Under the pieces are notes generated by a model. That model worked only from the letters and a program-made list of their open reading frames with translations. It was not told the DNA's origin and did no database searches. Shown here one piece after another: positions 43,281 to 51,900 of a DNA stretch of 64,000 bases; the stretch's first letter is position 1, and each line of letters opens with the position of its first letter. A program made the translations under genes and the position numbers. This stretch comes from an uncultured bacterium (GTDB taxonomy: Bacteria; Bacteroidota; Rhodothermia; Rhodothermales; Rubricoccaceae): positions 310,001 to 374,000 of the forward strand of contig CANLSR010000002.1 of NCBI GenBank assembly GCA_947493945.1, given 5' to 3'.

Positions 43281-44831
43281 CTAGGCGGCGCCTTCGCCCG
43301 TGAGGGCCACCGGCGCGGTTCGCAAGAGGACGTAGAGGTCCAGCCAAGGGCTCGCGTTCTGGACGTAGTGCACGTCCACCTCCACGCGGGCCGCGAAGCT
43401 GAGCGCGTTGCGCCCCGACACCTGCCAGAGACCGGTCAGGCCGGGGCGCGTCCGGAGCACGACGCGCTCGAGCCCGTCCATGTCGGTGATCTCCCTGGGG
43501 AGGTAGGCCCGGGGCCCGACCAAGCTCATCTGCCCCCGGAGGATGTTCCACAGCTGGGGGAGCTCGTCCAGGCTGAAGCGGCGCAGCCACCGCCCGGCCC
43601 GCGTTACACGGGGGTCGGCGGCGAGCTTGTGGAACGCGAGGTACTCGGCCGCCAGCGCCGGGTCGCGCCGGAGGAGCGAGGCCAGGTCGCCCTCGGCGCC
43701 GGCGTGCATCGTGCGGAACTTCAGCACCCGGAAGCACCGCCCGCCGCGGCCCATCCGGACCTGGCGGAACAGCGCCGGGCCCGGGCTGTCGAGGCGGACC
43801 CAGAGAGCCAGCGCCCCCAGGACCGGCGCCAGGACGGCCAGCGCGAGCGCCGCCGAGGCCAGGTCGAGCAGCCGCTTCAGGAGGCCGTAGCCGCGCCCGA
43901 CGCGGCCGCCCACGGAGTACCCGACCAGGCCCTCCGGCACCGGGAGGGCGGTCCAGAGCACGCGCGCGCCGGGCGTGCAGTTCATCACCAGCACGCGCCG
44001 GAAGAAGCGCGAGAACAGGTCGAGGTCGCGGGCGAGCGCCGACGCCGTGTGCTCCGGCAGCGCGACCACCGCCAGCGACACCCCGTAGGCGCGCGCGACG
44101 AGCGGCCCGCGCTCCGGGCGGCCCCACACCGGGAGGCCGGAGGCCTCCGCCACCAGGGCCGGCCCGCCGTCCCCGGAGCACGCGGCGTGCTCCGGGCCGT
44201 CGATCAGGAGCGCGACCGGGCGAAGCCCCATCTCGGGCCAGCGCCTCAGCGTGTCCACGACGGCGGGGGCGCTGGCCCGGGAGGCCACCACCAGCGTGGG
44301 CACGCCCCACCACCGCGCGCGCGACCACGCCAGCCGGCTCGCCAGCCGGAACAGCGGGACCGTCACCCCGGCGACGGCGCCGAAGAGGGCCAGCCGGGCG
44401 GCGGCGCTCGGCGGCACCCCCATCAAGAGCGCCCCGCCGGCGGCCCCCACCGTTACCGTGAGCGCGGTCAGCACCAACCGGCGGACCTCCGCCGCCGGGT
44501 GCACCGCCACCCCGTGCGCCTGGCCGGCGACGACGAGTGCGAGGCCCAGGCAGACCGCCAGCCGGGCCGTCTCGCCGGCGGGCTGCGGCCACCCGAGCGC
44601 CGCCGCGGTCGTCGCGAAGACGGCCGCCGCTGCACCCATGGCAAGGACGTCGGAGAGCACCAGGGTGGCCCTGCTGGCCAGGGGCCACGCGCGGAACCGG
44701 GCCGGCGACGCGGGGCCCTGCGCGCGGGCCGGGGACCGCGCGACGTGGGGCCGGGGCTCCGCACGGGGCTCCGCACGGGGCAGCAGCGGAGCCGGAGGCG
44801 GCAGGGCCAGGTCGATGGAGCGCGCGGGCAT
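43281..44831 (-). CDS. Initiating sugar-phosphate transferase (WbaP/polyprenyl phosphotransferase family)
   Basis: The 516-aa product has hydrophobic helices in its N-terminal half (about 55-180), a central CoA-binding-like region, and a C-terminal catalytic bacterial_transferase domain with one more helix. That domain shows LKFRTMHAGAEGD, then RFSLDELPQLWNILRGQMSLVGPRA and RPGLTGLWQVSGR. It should transfer a sugar phosphate from a UDP-sugar to undecaprenyl phosphate, starting repeat-unit assembly at the inner membrane. Its ATG (44831) overlaps the stop of the upstream glycosyltransferase by 1 nt (TGATG). The N-terminal 50 residues are rich in proline and arginine. The first sugar (galactose, glucose or another) cannot be told from sequence. 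Confidence 0.93.
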   Translation of the reverse strand: MPARSIDLALPPPAPLLPRAEPRAEPRPHVARSPARAQGPASPARFRAWPLASRATLVLSDVLAMGAAAAVFATTAAALGWPQPAGETARLAVCLGLALVVAGQAHGVAVHPAAEVRRLVLTALTVTVGAAGGALLMGVPPSAAARLALFGAVAGVTVPLFRLASRLAWSRARWWGVPTLVVASRASAPAVVDTLRRWPEMGLRPVALLIDGPEHAACSGDGGPALVAEASGLPVWGRPERGPLVARAYGVSLAVVALPEHTASALARDLDLFSRFFRRVLVMNCTPGARVLWTALPVPEGLVGYSVGGRVGRGYGLLKRLLDLASAALALAVLAPVLGALALWVRLDSPGPALFRQVRMGRGGRCFRVLKFRTMHAGAEGDLASLLRRDPALAAEYLAFHKLAADPRVTRAGRWLRRFSLDELPQLWNILRGQMSLVGPRAYLPREITDMDGLERVVLRTRPGLTGLWQVSGRNALSFAARVEVDVHYVQNASPWLDLYVLLRTAPVALTGEGAA

Positions 44832-46159
44832 CACGACGGGCGCCCCCACGCGCTGGCCAGCCGGGCCCGGTGCGCCTCTCCGTCCAGGGCGCCCGGGGGT
44901 CCGTGGGGGGCGCGGCGGGCCTGGTCGAGCACGGACGAAAACCGCTCCTGGAAGCGGGCCACCGAGAACCCCTCGGCGTGCTGGCGGATGCGCTCGGGGC
45001 AGTACCGCTCGCGGTCGCGCTCGAACGCCTCGACGGCCGCGCACAGCGACGCCGCCGTCTGCTCGGCGAAGAGGACGCCCGTCTCGCCCGGCACCACGGT
45101 CTCGGTCGCCCCGCCGCGCCCGAAGGCGATCACCGGCGTCCCGCACGCCTGCGCCTCGACGGCCACGATCCCGAAGTCCTCCTCGGCGGCGAACACGAAC
45201 GCCCGGGCGTGCTGGAGGTAGTGCCGCACCACGTCGAACGGCTGGTGGCCCAGGACGGTCACGTTGGGGCCCGCCGCGGCCCGCACGCGCTTCATCTCGG
45301 GGCCGTCGCCGATCACGATCAGCTCCCTGTCGGGCATGGACGCGAACGCCTCTGCGATAAGGTCCACCCGCTTGTAGGGCACCAGCCGCGAGAGCGTCAC
45401 GTAGTAGGACTCCTTGCGGTCGTGGGGCGTGAACGCCTCGGTGTCGACGGGCGGATACACCACCGTGCTCGGGCGCCGGTAGGTCTTCCAGATCCGCCGG
45501 GCCACGTGGTGCGAGTTGGCCACGAAGTGGTCCACGCGGCTGGCGGAGACGGCGTCGAACAGCCGCAGGTAGTGGAGCACCACGCGCGCGGCCCAGGCGG
45601 CCGGCCCGCGCACCAGGCCCGCCTGCCGGAGGTAGGTCTCCCGCAAGTCCCACGCGTAGCGGATCGGGCTGTGGACGTAGGACACGTGGAGCTGGTCGGG
45701 CGTCGTCAGCACACCCTTGGCCACCACGTAGCTCGACGACACCACCATCTCGTAGCCGCGCAGGTCGAACCCCTCGATGGCCAGCGGGGCGAACGGCAGC
45801 AGGTGCCGGTACAGGCGCCGCGCGCCGGGCACCCGCTGCAGGCCCGACGTGGACACCGGGCGGCCCCGCAGGAAGCCGCGCTCGGGCTCCGGCACAAAGT
45901 CCACGAGCGTGAACACGTCGGCCTGGGGGAGCACGCCGAGCATCTCGCCCAGCACGCGCTCGGCGCCGCCCACCACCGGGAGCCAGTCGTGGACCACCGC
46001 GGCGCGCGCGCTGGAGAGGGCCGGCGGCCCCGCCCCCGGCCGCGGGGGGCCCGCCTCCGGACGCGCGAGGACGGGGCGGAGGTCACCGGGGCCCGACGGC
46101 ACGAGGGGGCCCGGGTCCGCGAGGTGGACGTCGGGAGGGGAACGGAGGTGTCCGAGCAT
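44831..46159 (-). CDS. Glycosyltransferase, GT4 type
   Basis: The 442-aa product has about 50 proline-rich residues before the domain starts (AAVVHDWLPVVGGAERVLGEML). The GGAERVL loop, VVYPPVDTEAFTP, YYVTLSRLVPYKRVDLIAEAFAS and EEDFGIVAVEAQACGTPVIAFGRGGATETV are a clear GT4 pattern. The last contains the E-x7-E motif, and YKRVDLIAEA is typical of mannosyltransferases (WbaZ/RfbU type), a hint rather than proof. This is the promoter-proximal glycan gene, separated by 69 nt from the sulfotransferase gene upstream; that gap is a candidate place for a promoter or a transcript junction between the NRPS and glycan parts. Confidence 0.9.
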   Translation of the reverse strand: MLGHLRSPPDVHLADPGPLVPSGPGDLRPVLARPEAGPPRPGAGPPALSSARAAVVHDWLPVVGGAERVLGEMLGVLPQADVFTLVDFVPEPERGFLRGRPVSTSGLQRVPGARRLYRHLLPFAPLAIEGFDLRGYEMVVSSSYVVAKGVLTTPDQLHVSYVHSPIRYAWDLRETYLRQAGLVRGPAAWAARVVLHYLRLFDAVSASRVDHFVANSHHVARRIWKTYRRPSTVVYPPVDTEAFTPHDRKESYYVTLSRLVPYKRVDLIAEAFASMPDRELIVIGDGPEMKRVRAAAGPNVTVLGHQPFDVVRHYLQHARAFVFAAEEDFGIVAVEAQACGTPVIAFGRGGATETVVPGETGVLFAEQTAASLCAAVEAFERDRERYCPERIRQHAEGFSVARFQERFSSVLDQARRAPHGPPGALDGEAHRARLASAWGRPS

Positions 46160-46228
46160 GGGCAGCGTGAGCGACTGACCGAGCGGTCGGCCTACGTCGG
46201 TGTAGTCGTTGCGCCGGGCCCGCGCTGC

Positions 46229-47110
46229 CTAAAGCGACGCCGCCGGCCCCTCGACGTTCGGCCCCGCCGGCTCCCGACGGCCGACCCCACCCGGCGTGCT
46301 CCGGGCGTCGCGGCGGAGGGCGGCGAGGCACGCGGCGTAGGCGGCCTCGGCGCGTCGCGTCGACTCGGCCGACGCCCACGGCTGGCCGGGGCGGCTCGCG
46401 CCGGCCGGCTGGCGGACCACGCGGCCGGCCCAGATCGCGTCGGTCGTGTCGCCCCAGCCCCACCGCCCCGTGGTGGCCGTCGGGACGTAGGCGTCGCGCA
46501 GCGGCGTGCCGAGGCCGAGAAAGTCCGTCAGCGCCGCCAGCACGGCGTCCGTCCGCCCGACGAGGTCGCCGTGGGTGAGGGCGAACGAGCGGCCCGTCCC
46601 GGCCGTCGCCGCGGCGTAGGCCGTGAGGGCGTCCATCCGGGTGAGGTAGTGCGCCAACACCGCCCCCTCGGTCCACTCCGGGAGCGTCCGGTGGAGGCTG
46701 GCCATCGCGGCCGCGGGCTCGCGCAGGAGGAGCACCGCCCGGACCCGAGGCGACCGCAGGACGGCCGGGCGGACCTCGAACGCCTCGTTGACCACCTTGT
46801 CCATGACGTAGCGCTGGGTGACGCGGGCCTGCGGCTGGCGCACGAACACGTGCATCCGCAGGCGCAGGCGGTCCAGCGCCGAGCGGTGGACGAGGTGGGC
46901 CTCGCCGTAGCCGGCGATCTCGTCGTGCGCTGCCAGGAGGTGCGCCAGGAGCGTCGAGCCGCTGCGCATGTGCCCGAGCACCAAGAGCACGCGGGGGGGC
47001 CGGTGGACCACCGGCAGCGCGTAGTACGCGCCGTGGAGGGCGCGCCCCACGCGGCCGAGCGCGTTGAGGCGGTCCCCCAGCGTCGCTCGAATGGGCGGGG
47101 CGGCGGTCAT
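46229..47110 (-). CDS. Sulfotransferase family protein
   Basis: The 293-aa product has the PAPS-binding motifs of sulfotransferases. The 5'-phosphosulfate loop lies in VLGHMRSGSTLLAHLLAAH, and the 3'-phosphate region in VRAVLLLREPAAAMASLHRTL. It should transfer a sulfo group from PAPS to a sugar, hydroxyl or amino acceptor. It lies between the PPTase and the first glycosyltransferase, and its start overlaps the PPTase stop by 4 nt (ATGA), so it is translationally linked to the NRPS genes. The acceptor could be the peptide product or the polysaccharide; the coupling favours the peptide, but that is inference. No signal peptide is visible. Confidence 0.87.
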   Translation of the reverse strand: MTAAPPIRATLGDRLNALGRVGRALHGAYYALPVVHRPPRVLLVLGHMRSGSTLLAHLLAAHDEIAGYGEAHLVHRSALDRLRLRMHVFVRQPQARVTQRYVMDKVVNEAFEVRPAVLRSPRVRAVLLLREPAAAMASLHRTLPEWTEGAVLAHYLTRMDALTAYAAATAGTGRSFALTHGDLVGRTDAVLAALTDFLGLGTPLRDAYVPTATTGRWGWGDTTDAIWAGRVVRQPAGASRPGQPWASAESTRRAEAAYAACLAALRRDARSTPGGVGRREPAGPNVEGPAASL

Positions 47111-47934
47111 GGCATAGCTCGGGGGTGGCCCCGCGAGCCCGTGCGCCCGACGTCGTCCCAGTACCGGACCTGGACGATGGGGGCGCTCGCGGCGAGGAAG
47201 CCGACGTGGGCGGCGTCCGGCCCCGCCCGGGCCAGCCACCAGCACGGCGCGGCCCAGCCGTCGACGCAGACCCGGTCGGGCCCCTCCGCCGGGCGCGTCG
47301 CGTCGATCCGGTCGAGGGCCGCGCCCAGCCCCACCCCCTCCCCTTTTACAACGGCCTCCTTGCGGGTCCACAGGATCAGGAGCGCTCGGGCTTGGTCGGC
47401 GGGCGGGCACGACCGCATCGCGCGGGCCTCGCGGGGCGACATCACGCCCGCCAAGTCGTCCAGGCCCACGTGCGCGCTCGTGGGCTCGATGTCGATCCCG
47501 ACGCTGGCCCCTCGGGCCACGCCGACGACCGCCCAGCCGCCGGCGTGCGACAGGTTGAACGCGAGCGCCGGGGCCGCCCCGCCCGGAAAGACGCCGGGCT
47601 TGCCCTGGGGGCCAGAGACAAAGCGGACGTCCTGCGGCGGTTGGCCGAGGTACCGACCGAGGACGCGGCGCAGAAACGCTCGGGAGGCGACGAACCGGGC
47701 GCGGTCCGCCGGCCTCACGAAGCGGGCCGCGCGGAGAGACTCCGCCGCGCTCAGCGTGCGGGCCGGGCCGCCCACCCCACGGCCGTCCAGTGGGGACCGC
47801 CACACGTGCACGTGTCCGGCGCGGAGCCGAGGGAGCGGGCTCGGCGCGGCCCGCCACCGCACGTGGCCGTCCCCTCTCGGAACGAGCGGCCCTCGCCGTC
47901 TGCCGGCCTGTGAGGTTGTGGCGACCGGCTCCAT
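47107..47934 (-). CDS. 4'-Phosphopantetheinyl transferase (Sfp-type)
   Basis: The 275-aa product carries the three signatures of the Sfp superfamily: FNLSHAGGWA, the metal-binding GIDIEP, and LWTRKEAVVKGEGVGL. It should transfer phosphopantetheine from CoA to the serines of the ACP and PCP domains encoded upstream, including S954 and S3019 of the 3097-aa protein. Position between the thioesterase and sulfotransferase genes, with 1-nt and 4-nt overlaps, fits a cluster-dedicated enzyme. About 45 N-terminal residues lack conservation; the ATG at 47934 is chosen, though a later start is possible. Confidence 0.93.
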   Translation of the reverse strand: MEPVATTSQAGRRRGPLVPRGDGHVRWRAAPSPLPRLRAGHVHVWRSPLDGRGVGGPARTLSAAESLRAARFVRPADRARFVASRAFLRRVLGRYLGQPPQDVRFVSGPQGKPGVFPGGAAPALAFNLSHAGGWAVVGVARGASVGIDIEPTSAHVGLDDLAGVMSPREARAMRSCPPADQARALLILWTRKEAVVKGEGVGLGAALDRIDATRPAEGPDRVCVDGWAAPCWWLARAGPDAAHVGFLAASAPIVQVRYWDDVGRTGSRGHPRAMP

Positions 47935-48926
47935 CAGGACGCCCCGGGCCAGGTGTCGAGCCGGGCCTGGACGCGCGCGGCGAGCGCCTGGACGTAGGGC
48001 TCTTTGAGAGAGTCCATGTGGCGACCGGCCGGCACGTCAAACGCCTCGGCCCGGCCCACGAGTGGGCGCCACCCCTCCACCAGGACGCGGGCGCTCTCGT
48101 CGGGGTCCCCCTCGTGGCCGATCACGGTGACCCCGCCGCCGTAGGGGGCCGGCGCGTACCGGGCCTCGCGGTCCGGGTGGGACCACGCCGTGGCCGCGTC
48201 GCGGAGCCAGAGCGGCGGCGTCCGCCCGACCCGCGTGCAGGTCGCCAGCAGGAGCCGCTGCGCGCCGACGCGCGCCGACGTCGCCTGGTACTGCGCCCGC
48301 TCGGCCAGCCACTGGCGGAGGGCGCCGTCGCCGGCGTGCACCCGCCGGGCGAGCGCCCGGAGGCGGCCCGGGCCCGACACGGGGGCCGGGGGCTCGGCCG
48401 GCGGCCCGGCGGCGGGGCGCGCCGCCGCCAGCAACATCACCCGGCCGACGGTCGCGCGCTCGGCCTCCAGTTGCCGGGCCACCTCGTAGGCCACGAGCCC
48501 GCCAAAGCAGAACCCGATCAGGTGGTACGGCCCGTGCGGCCGGACGGCCCGGATATGGCGGACGTACTGGGCTGCCAGTTCTTCGACCCGCTCGAGGTAT
48601 TGCCCGTCGTCGTCGAGGTCCAGCCCGAGGAGGCCGAACATCGGCTGGTCCGGCCCGAGCGCCAGCGCGAGGCGTCGGAAGTGGAACACCCCGATCCCGA
48701 ACAGCGGCGGGCGGGACCCGCGGGGCCGGAGGGCGACCACGGCGTCCGGGAGCCCGCCGTCTCCGACCGGGGGCGGCTCGGCGAGGAGCAGCGTGAGCAA
48801 CCGTTCCTGCTCGGGCGAGAGAGGCGCGCCGTCCCCCTCGCCGCCGGGCCGGGGCCGCCCGTCGCTGGGCGGGCCCGGGAGGCGGGCGTCTCGGAGGTCA
48901 GGAAACGGGGGGCGTAGCTCGGGCAT
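47934..48926 (-). CDS. Thioesterase with cysteine at the nucleophile position
   Basis: The 330-aa product is an alpha/beta-hydrolase thioesterase of the type that follows NRPS and PKS modules. The nucleophile elbow reads IGFCFGGLVAYEVARQL: the position normally serine (GxSxG) is cysteine, C140, confirmed by the TGC codon. The catalytic histidine is probably the one in PAGRHMDSL near the C-terminus, and an acidic residue lies in GHEGDPDE. It is a separate protein, encoded 28 nt after the 3097-aa gene, and should release or edit the peptidyl chain, because no TE domain is fused to the megasynthase. Cysteine-type TE domains are known in some pathways that form strained products such as beta-lactones; the outcome here cannot be inferred. 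Confidence 0.88.
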   Translation of the reverse strand: MPELRPPFPDLRDARLPGPPSDGRPRPGGEGDGAPLSPEQERLLTLLLAEPPPVGDGGLPDAVVALRPRGSRPPLFGIGVFHFRRLALALGPDQPMFGLLGLDLDDDGQYLERVEELAAQYVRHIRAVRPHGPYHLIGFCFGGLVAYEVARQLEAERATVGRVMLLAAARPAAGPPAEPPAPVSGPGRLRALARRVHAGDGALRQWLAERAQYQATSARVGAQRLLLATCTRVGRTPPLWLRDAATAWSHPDREARYAPAPYGGGVTVIGHEGDPDESARVLVEGWRPLVGRAEAFDVPAGRHMDSLKEPYVQALAARVQARLDTWPGAS

Positions 48927-48954
48927 GGGACGGCGCAGCTAGGCGGCGGGAGGG

Positions 48955-51900
48955 TCAGGGGGTGGACGGAGGGGGCTCCGAGTACGAGTCGATCAAGGCA
49001 CGCACGGCGTCAGGGCTCATGGTCCGGACCTGCTCCCGGAGGGCGGCCTCGCGGTCCGGCGCCTCCGGCGGGGCCAGGCCGCGGTGCGCCGCGCGCGCGA
49101 GGTCGGCCACCGTCTGGTTCTCGAAGAACAGCCGCGGTGGGAGCGCCAGGCCCGCCCGCTGAGCCTTGGCGCTCATCTGGAACACCAGCAGGGAGTCGGC
49201 TCCGATCTCGAACAGGTTGTCATCTCGGCCGACGTGCGCGATCCGGAGCACCTCGGCCACGATCTCCGCCAGCGCCTGCTCGGCCGGCGTCGAGGGGGCC
49301 GCCGCCGCGTCTCGGTCTAGGAGCACGGGCGCCGGGACCGGGAGCGCCTCCCGGTCGAGCTTGCCCGTCGGGGTCCGGGGCAGGTCGTCCAGGACCACCA
49401 CGGCCGAGGGGACCATGTAGCGGGGGAGGCGCCCCGCGGCCCACCGGCGCACGGCGGCGCCCAGGTCCTCGGCCGGCGCCTCGCCGCGGGGGTCGTTGAC
49501 GTAGGCCGAGAGCGGGGGCGCCGGGGCCTCGACGCAGGTCTCGATGGGGAACGTGACGGCCCGGTCGGCCCCGTCGCGCACGAACACGGCGTCCATCCGG
49601 CCCGCCGGCCCGGCCGACGGCGCGACGTGGACCCGGTAGCCCGTCGTGTCGCCCAGGCCCCACAGCGCCTCGGGATCGACGGCGGGCGCCAGCGCCGCCA
49701 GCGCGTCGCGGAGCGCTCCCACGGACGCGGGCGCGCGGCCCTCGGCCATCCAGCGCGCGGCCTCGACCTCGTCCCGCTGGCGGGCGTTGGGGACGTGGCG
49801 GACGGCGAGCACGTCGGGGCCCGACCGGAGCCGCGCCTCCAAGGCGTCGACGGAACGGACGTCGGGCTCCCAGTCCTGCCAGTCCAGGCCCGCCGCCGCC
49901 GGCGCGTCCCCCACGTGGAGCGTCACGTCGACGTGGAAGCGCGTCGGTTGGTTGAGGACGTGGCCCCGCCGCAGCCGCGTCTCGACGCGGCCGACGCCGG
50001 GCACGAGGGCCGCCAGGTGGGCGAAGAGCGCCGGGTCCACGAACAGGAACGTCGGCTGGCGGAGGCGCCGCTGGACGCGGTCCCAGACGTCGGCGGTCGG
50101 CGTGTCGGGCGCGGCGCCGGCCAGCTGGAGCCCGGCGACGAGCGCGTGGAGCGTCGGCAGGCCGTGCAGGTCGCCGAGGTAGACGGCCCCGCCCGGCGCC
50201 GTCACTCGCACGGCGCCCTCGACCACCCGGCGGAGGTAGTCGGCGTCGGGGAAGTACTGGGCCACCGAGCTGACCACGACCGTGTCGAAGGCGTCGTCGG
50301 CCCAGGCGCCGAGGTCGTCGGCGGGGCGCGTCTCCAGCGTCACGTGCGTCAGCCCGGCCGCCGCCGCCCGCTGGCGGAGGTAGCCGACGGCGGCCTCCGA
50401 CAGGTCGGTGGCGTGGTAGCGCTCGCAGCCGGGCGCGACCTGGAGCATCAGCTCGCTCGTGCCGCACCCGATCTCCAGCACGCGTCGGGGGTGGAGCGCC
50501 TCCACCGCGGCCTGCACGTGGGCGGCCCACTCGTCGCTCTCGGCCGCGTCGACGTCGGCGTGCGTCCAGCTGAGGATCCGGTCGACGGGGTTGACGCCGT
50601 CCGGCCCCGACGTTTCCTCGTCGATCGCGGCCAGGTAGACCCGCTCCCACTCATCGACCTGGTCGGCCAGGAACGCCGCCTCGTCCCGCGCCCCCGGGCC
50701 GGCCGGCCCCAGACGGCGGGGCGTGACGTAGCCCACCAGGCGGCGGTCGCCCGGCGCGTCTTCCCGAACCACCACGGCCGCCTCCCCCACGCCCCGGTGC
50801 GCCACGAGGACCCCCTCGACGTCGCCCGTCTCGATGCGGTAGCCGCGCACCTTGACCTGCCCGTCCAGGCGGTCGAGGAACTCCAGGCGGCCGTCGGCGC
50901 GCCAGCGGACCCGGTCGCCCGTCCGGTAGACCCGGCCCGGGCCGGCGTCGGGCGCCCGGAACGGGTCCGCGAGGAAGGGGCCACCCGCTTGCGAGCCGCG
51001 GCCGAGGTAGCCGTGGGCGAGCTGGGCGCCGCCGACCCAGAGCTCCCCGGCGGCGCCCTCGGGCGCCAGCGTCCCGGCGCCGTCGACGACGTAGAGCCGT
51101 GTGCCCGGGGTGGGACGCCCGATCGGGAGGGTCGCGCCGGGCGCGACGCCCGCGCCGTCGCCCACCCGGTGGGTGCAGCAGCCGACGGCCGCCTCGGTCG
51201 GGCCGTACTCGTTGACGACCTCGGCGCCCGGCCAGAGGCGCCCCCAGGCGGCGACGGTCTCGGCCGGGAGCGCCTCGCCCCCGACCACGAACGCGGTCCG
51301 GCCGGCGCCCCGCGCGGCCGGCGCCCCGGCGAGGGTCACGAGCGCCCGGAGGTGGGCGGGCGTCAGCTTGACGAGCGCGTAGGGCGCCCCGCTGGCGGAC
51401 GTCTCGGCCAGCGCCTCCGCCAGCGCCTCGGTGGCGCCGGCGCCGGCGGCCTCGGGGAGCAGGTCCAGGCTCGCGCCGGCGGCGAGCGCGCCCCAGAGCG
51501 CCGTCACGGTCAGGTCGAAGCCGACCGGGGTGCACAGCGGGACGGCGCCGCCCGGCGCCAGCCCGTACGCCGGGACGGCCCACGCGAGGTAGGCGCCGAC
51601 GGCGGCGTGGCCCACGACCACGCCCTTCGGCTGGCCCGTCGAGCCCGACGTGTAGAGCACGTAGGCCGGGTCGTCGGGCGTCGCGTCGAGCGGGCCCGGG
51701 CCGAGAGGCTCCGCTACCTCGCCGGGCTCCAGGTCGAGGGCGAGCACGGCGCCGGGCGAGCCGTCCAGCACCTCGGCCACGTGCGGGGCGGCCCCGCCGG
51801 CCGGGACGACCACGGCGGCGGCCCCCGCGTCGTCCAGCTTGGCCCGCGTCCGGGACGGCGGGTCGGAGGCGTCGAGGGGGAGGTAGGCGGCCCCCGCCTT

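Noticed and set aside
20443-48954. A complete lipopolysaccharide or capsule locus with genes for known sugars
   Set aside because: No dTDP-rhamnose, UDP-glucose dehydrogenase or GDP-mannose genes are in the window, so the sugar composition and a serotype-like assignment cannot be stated.
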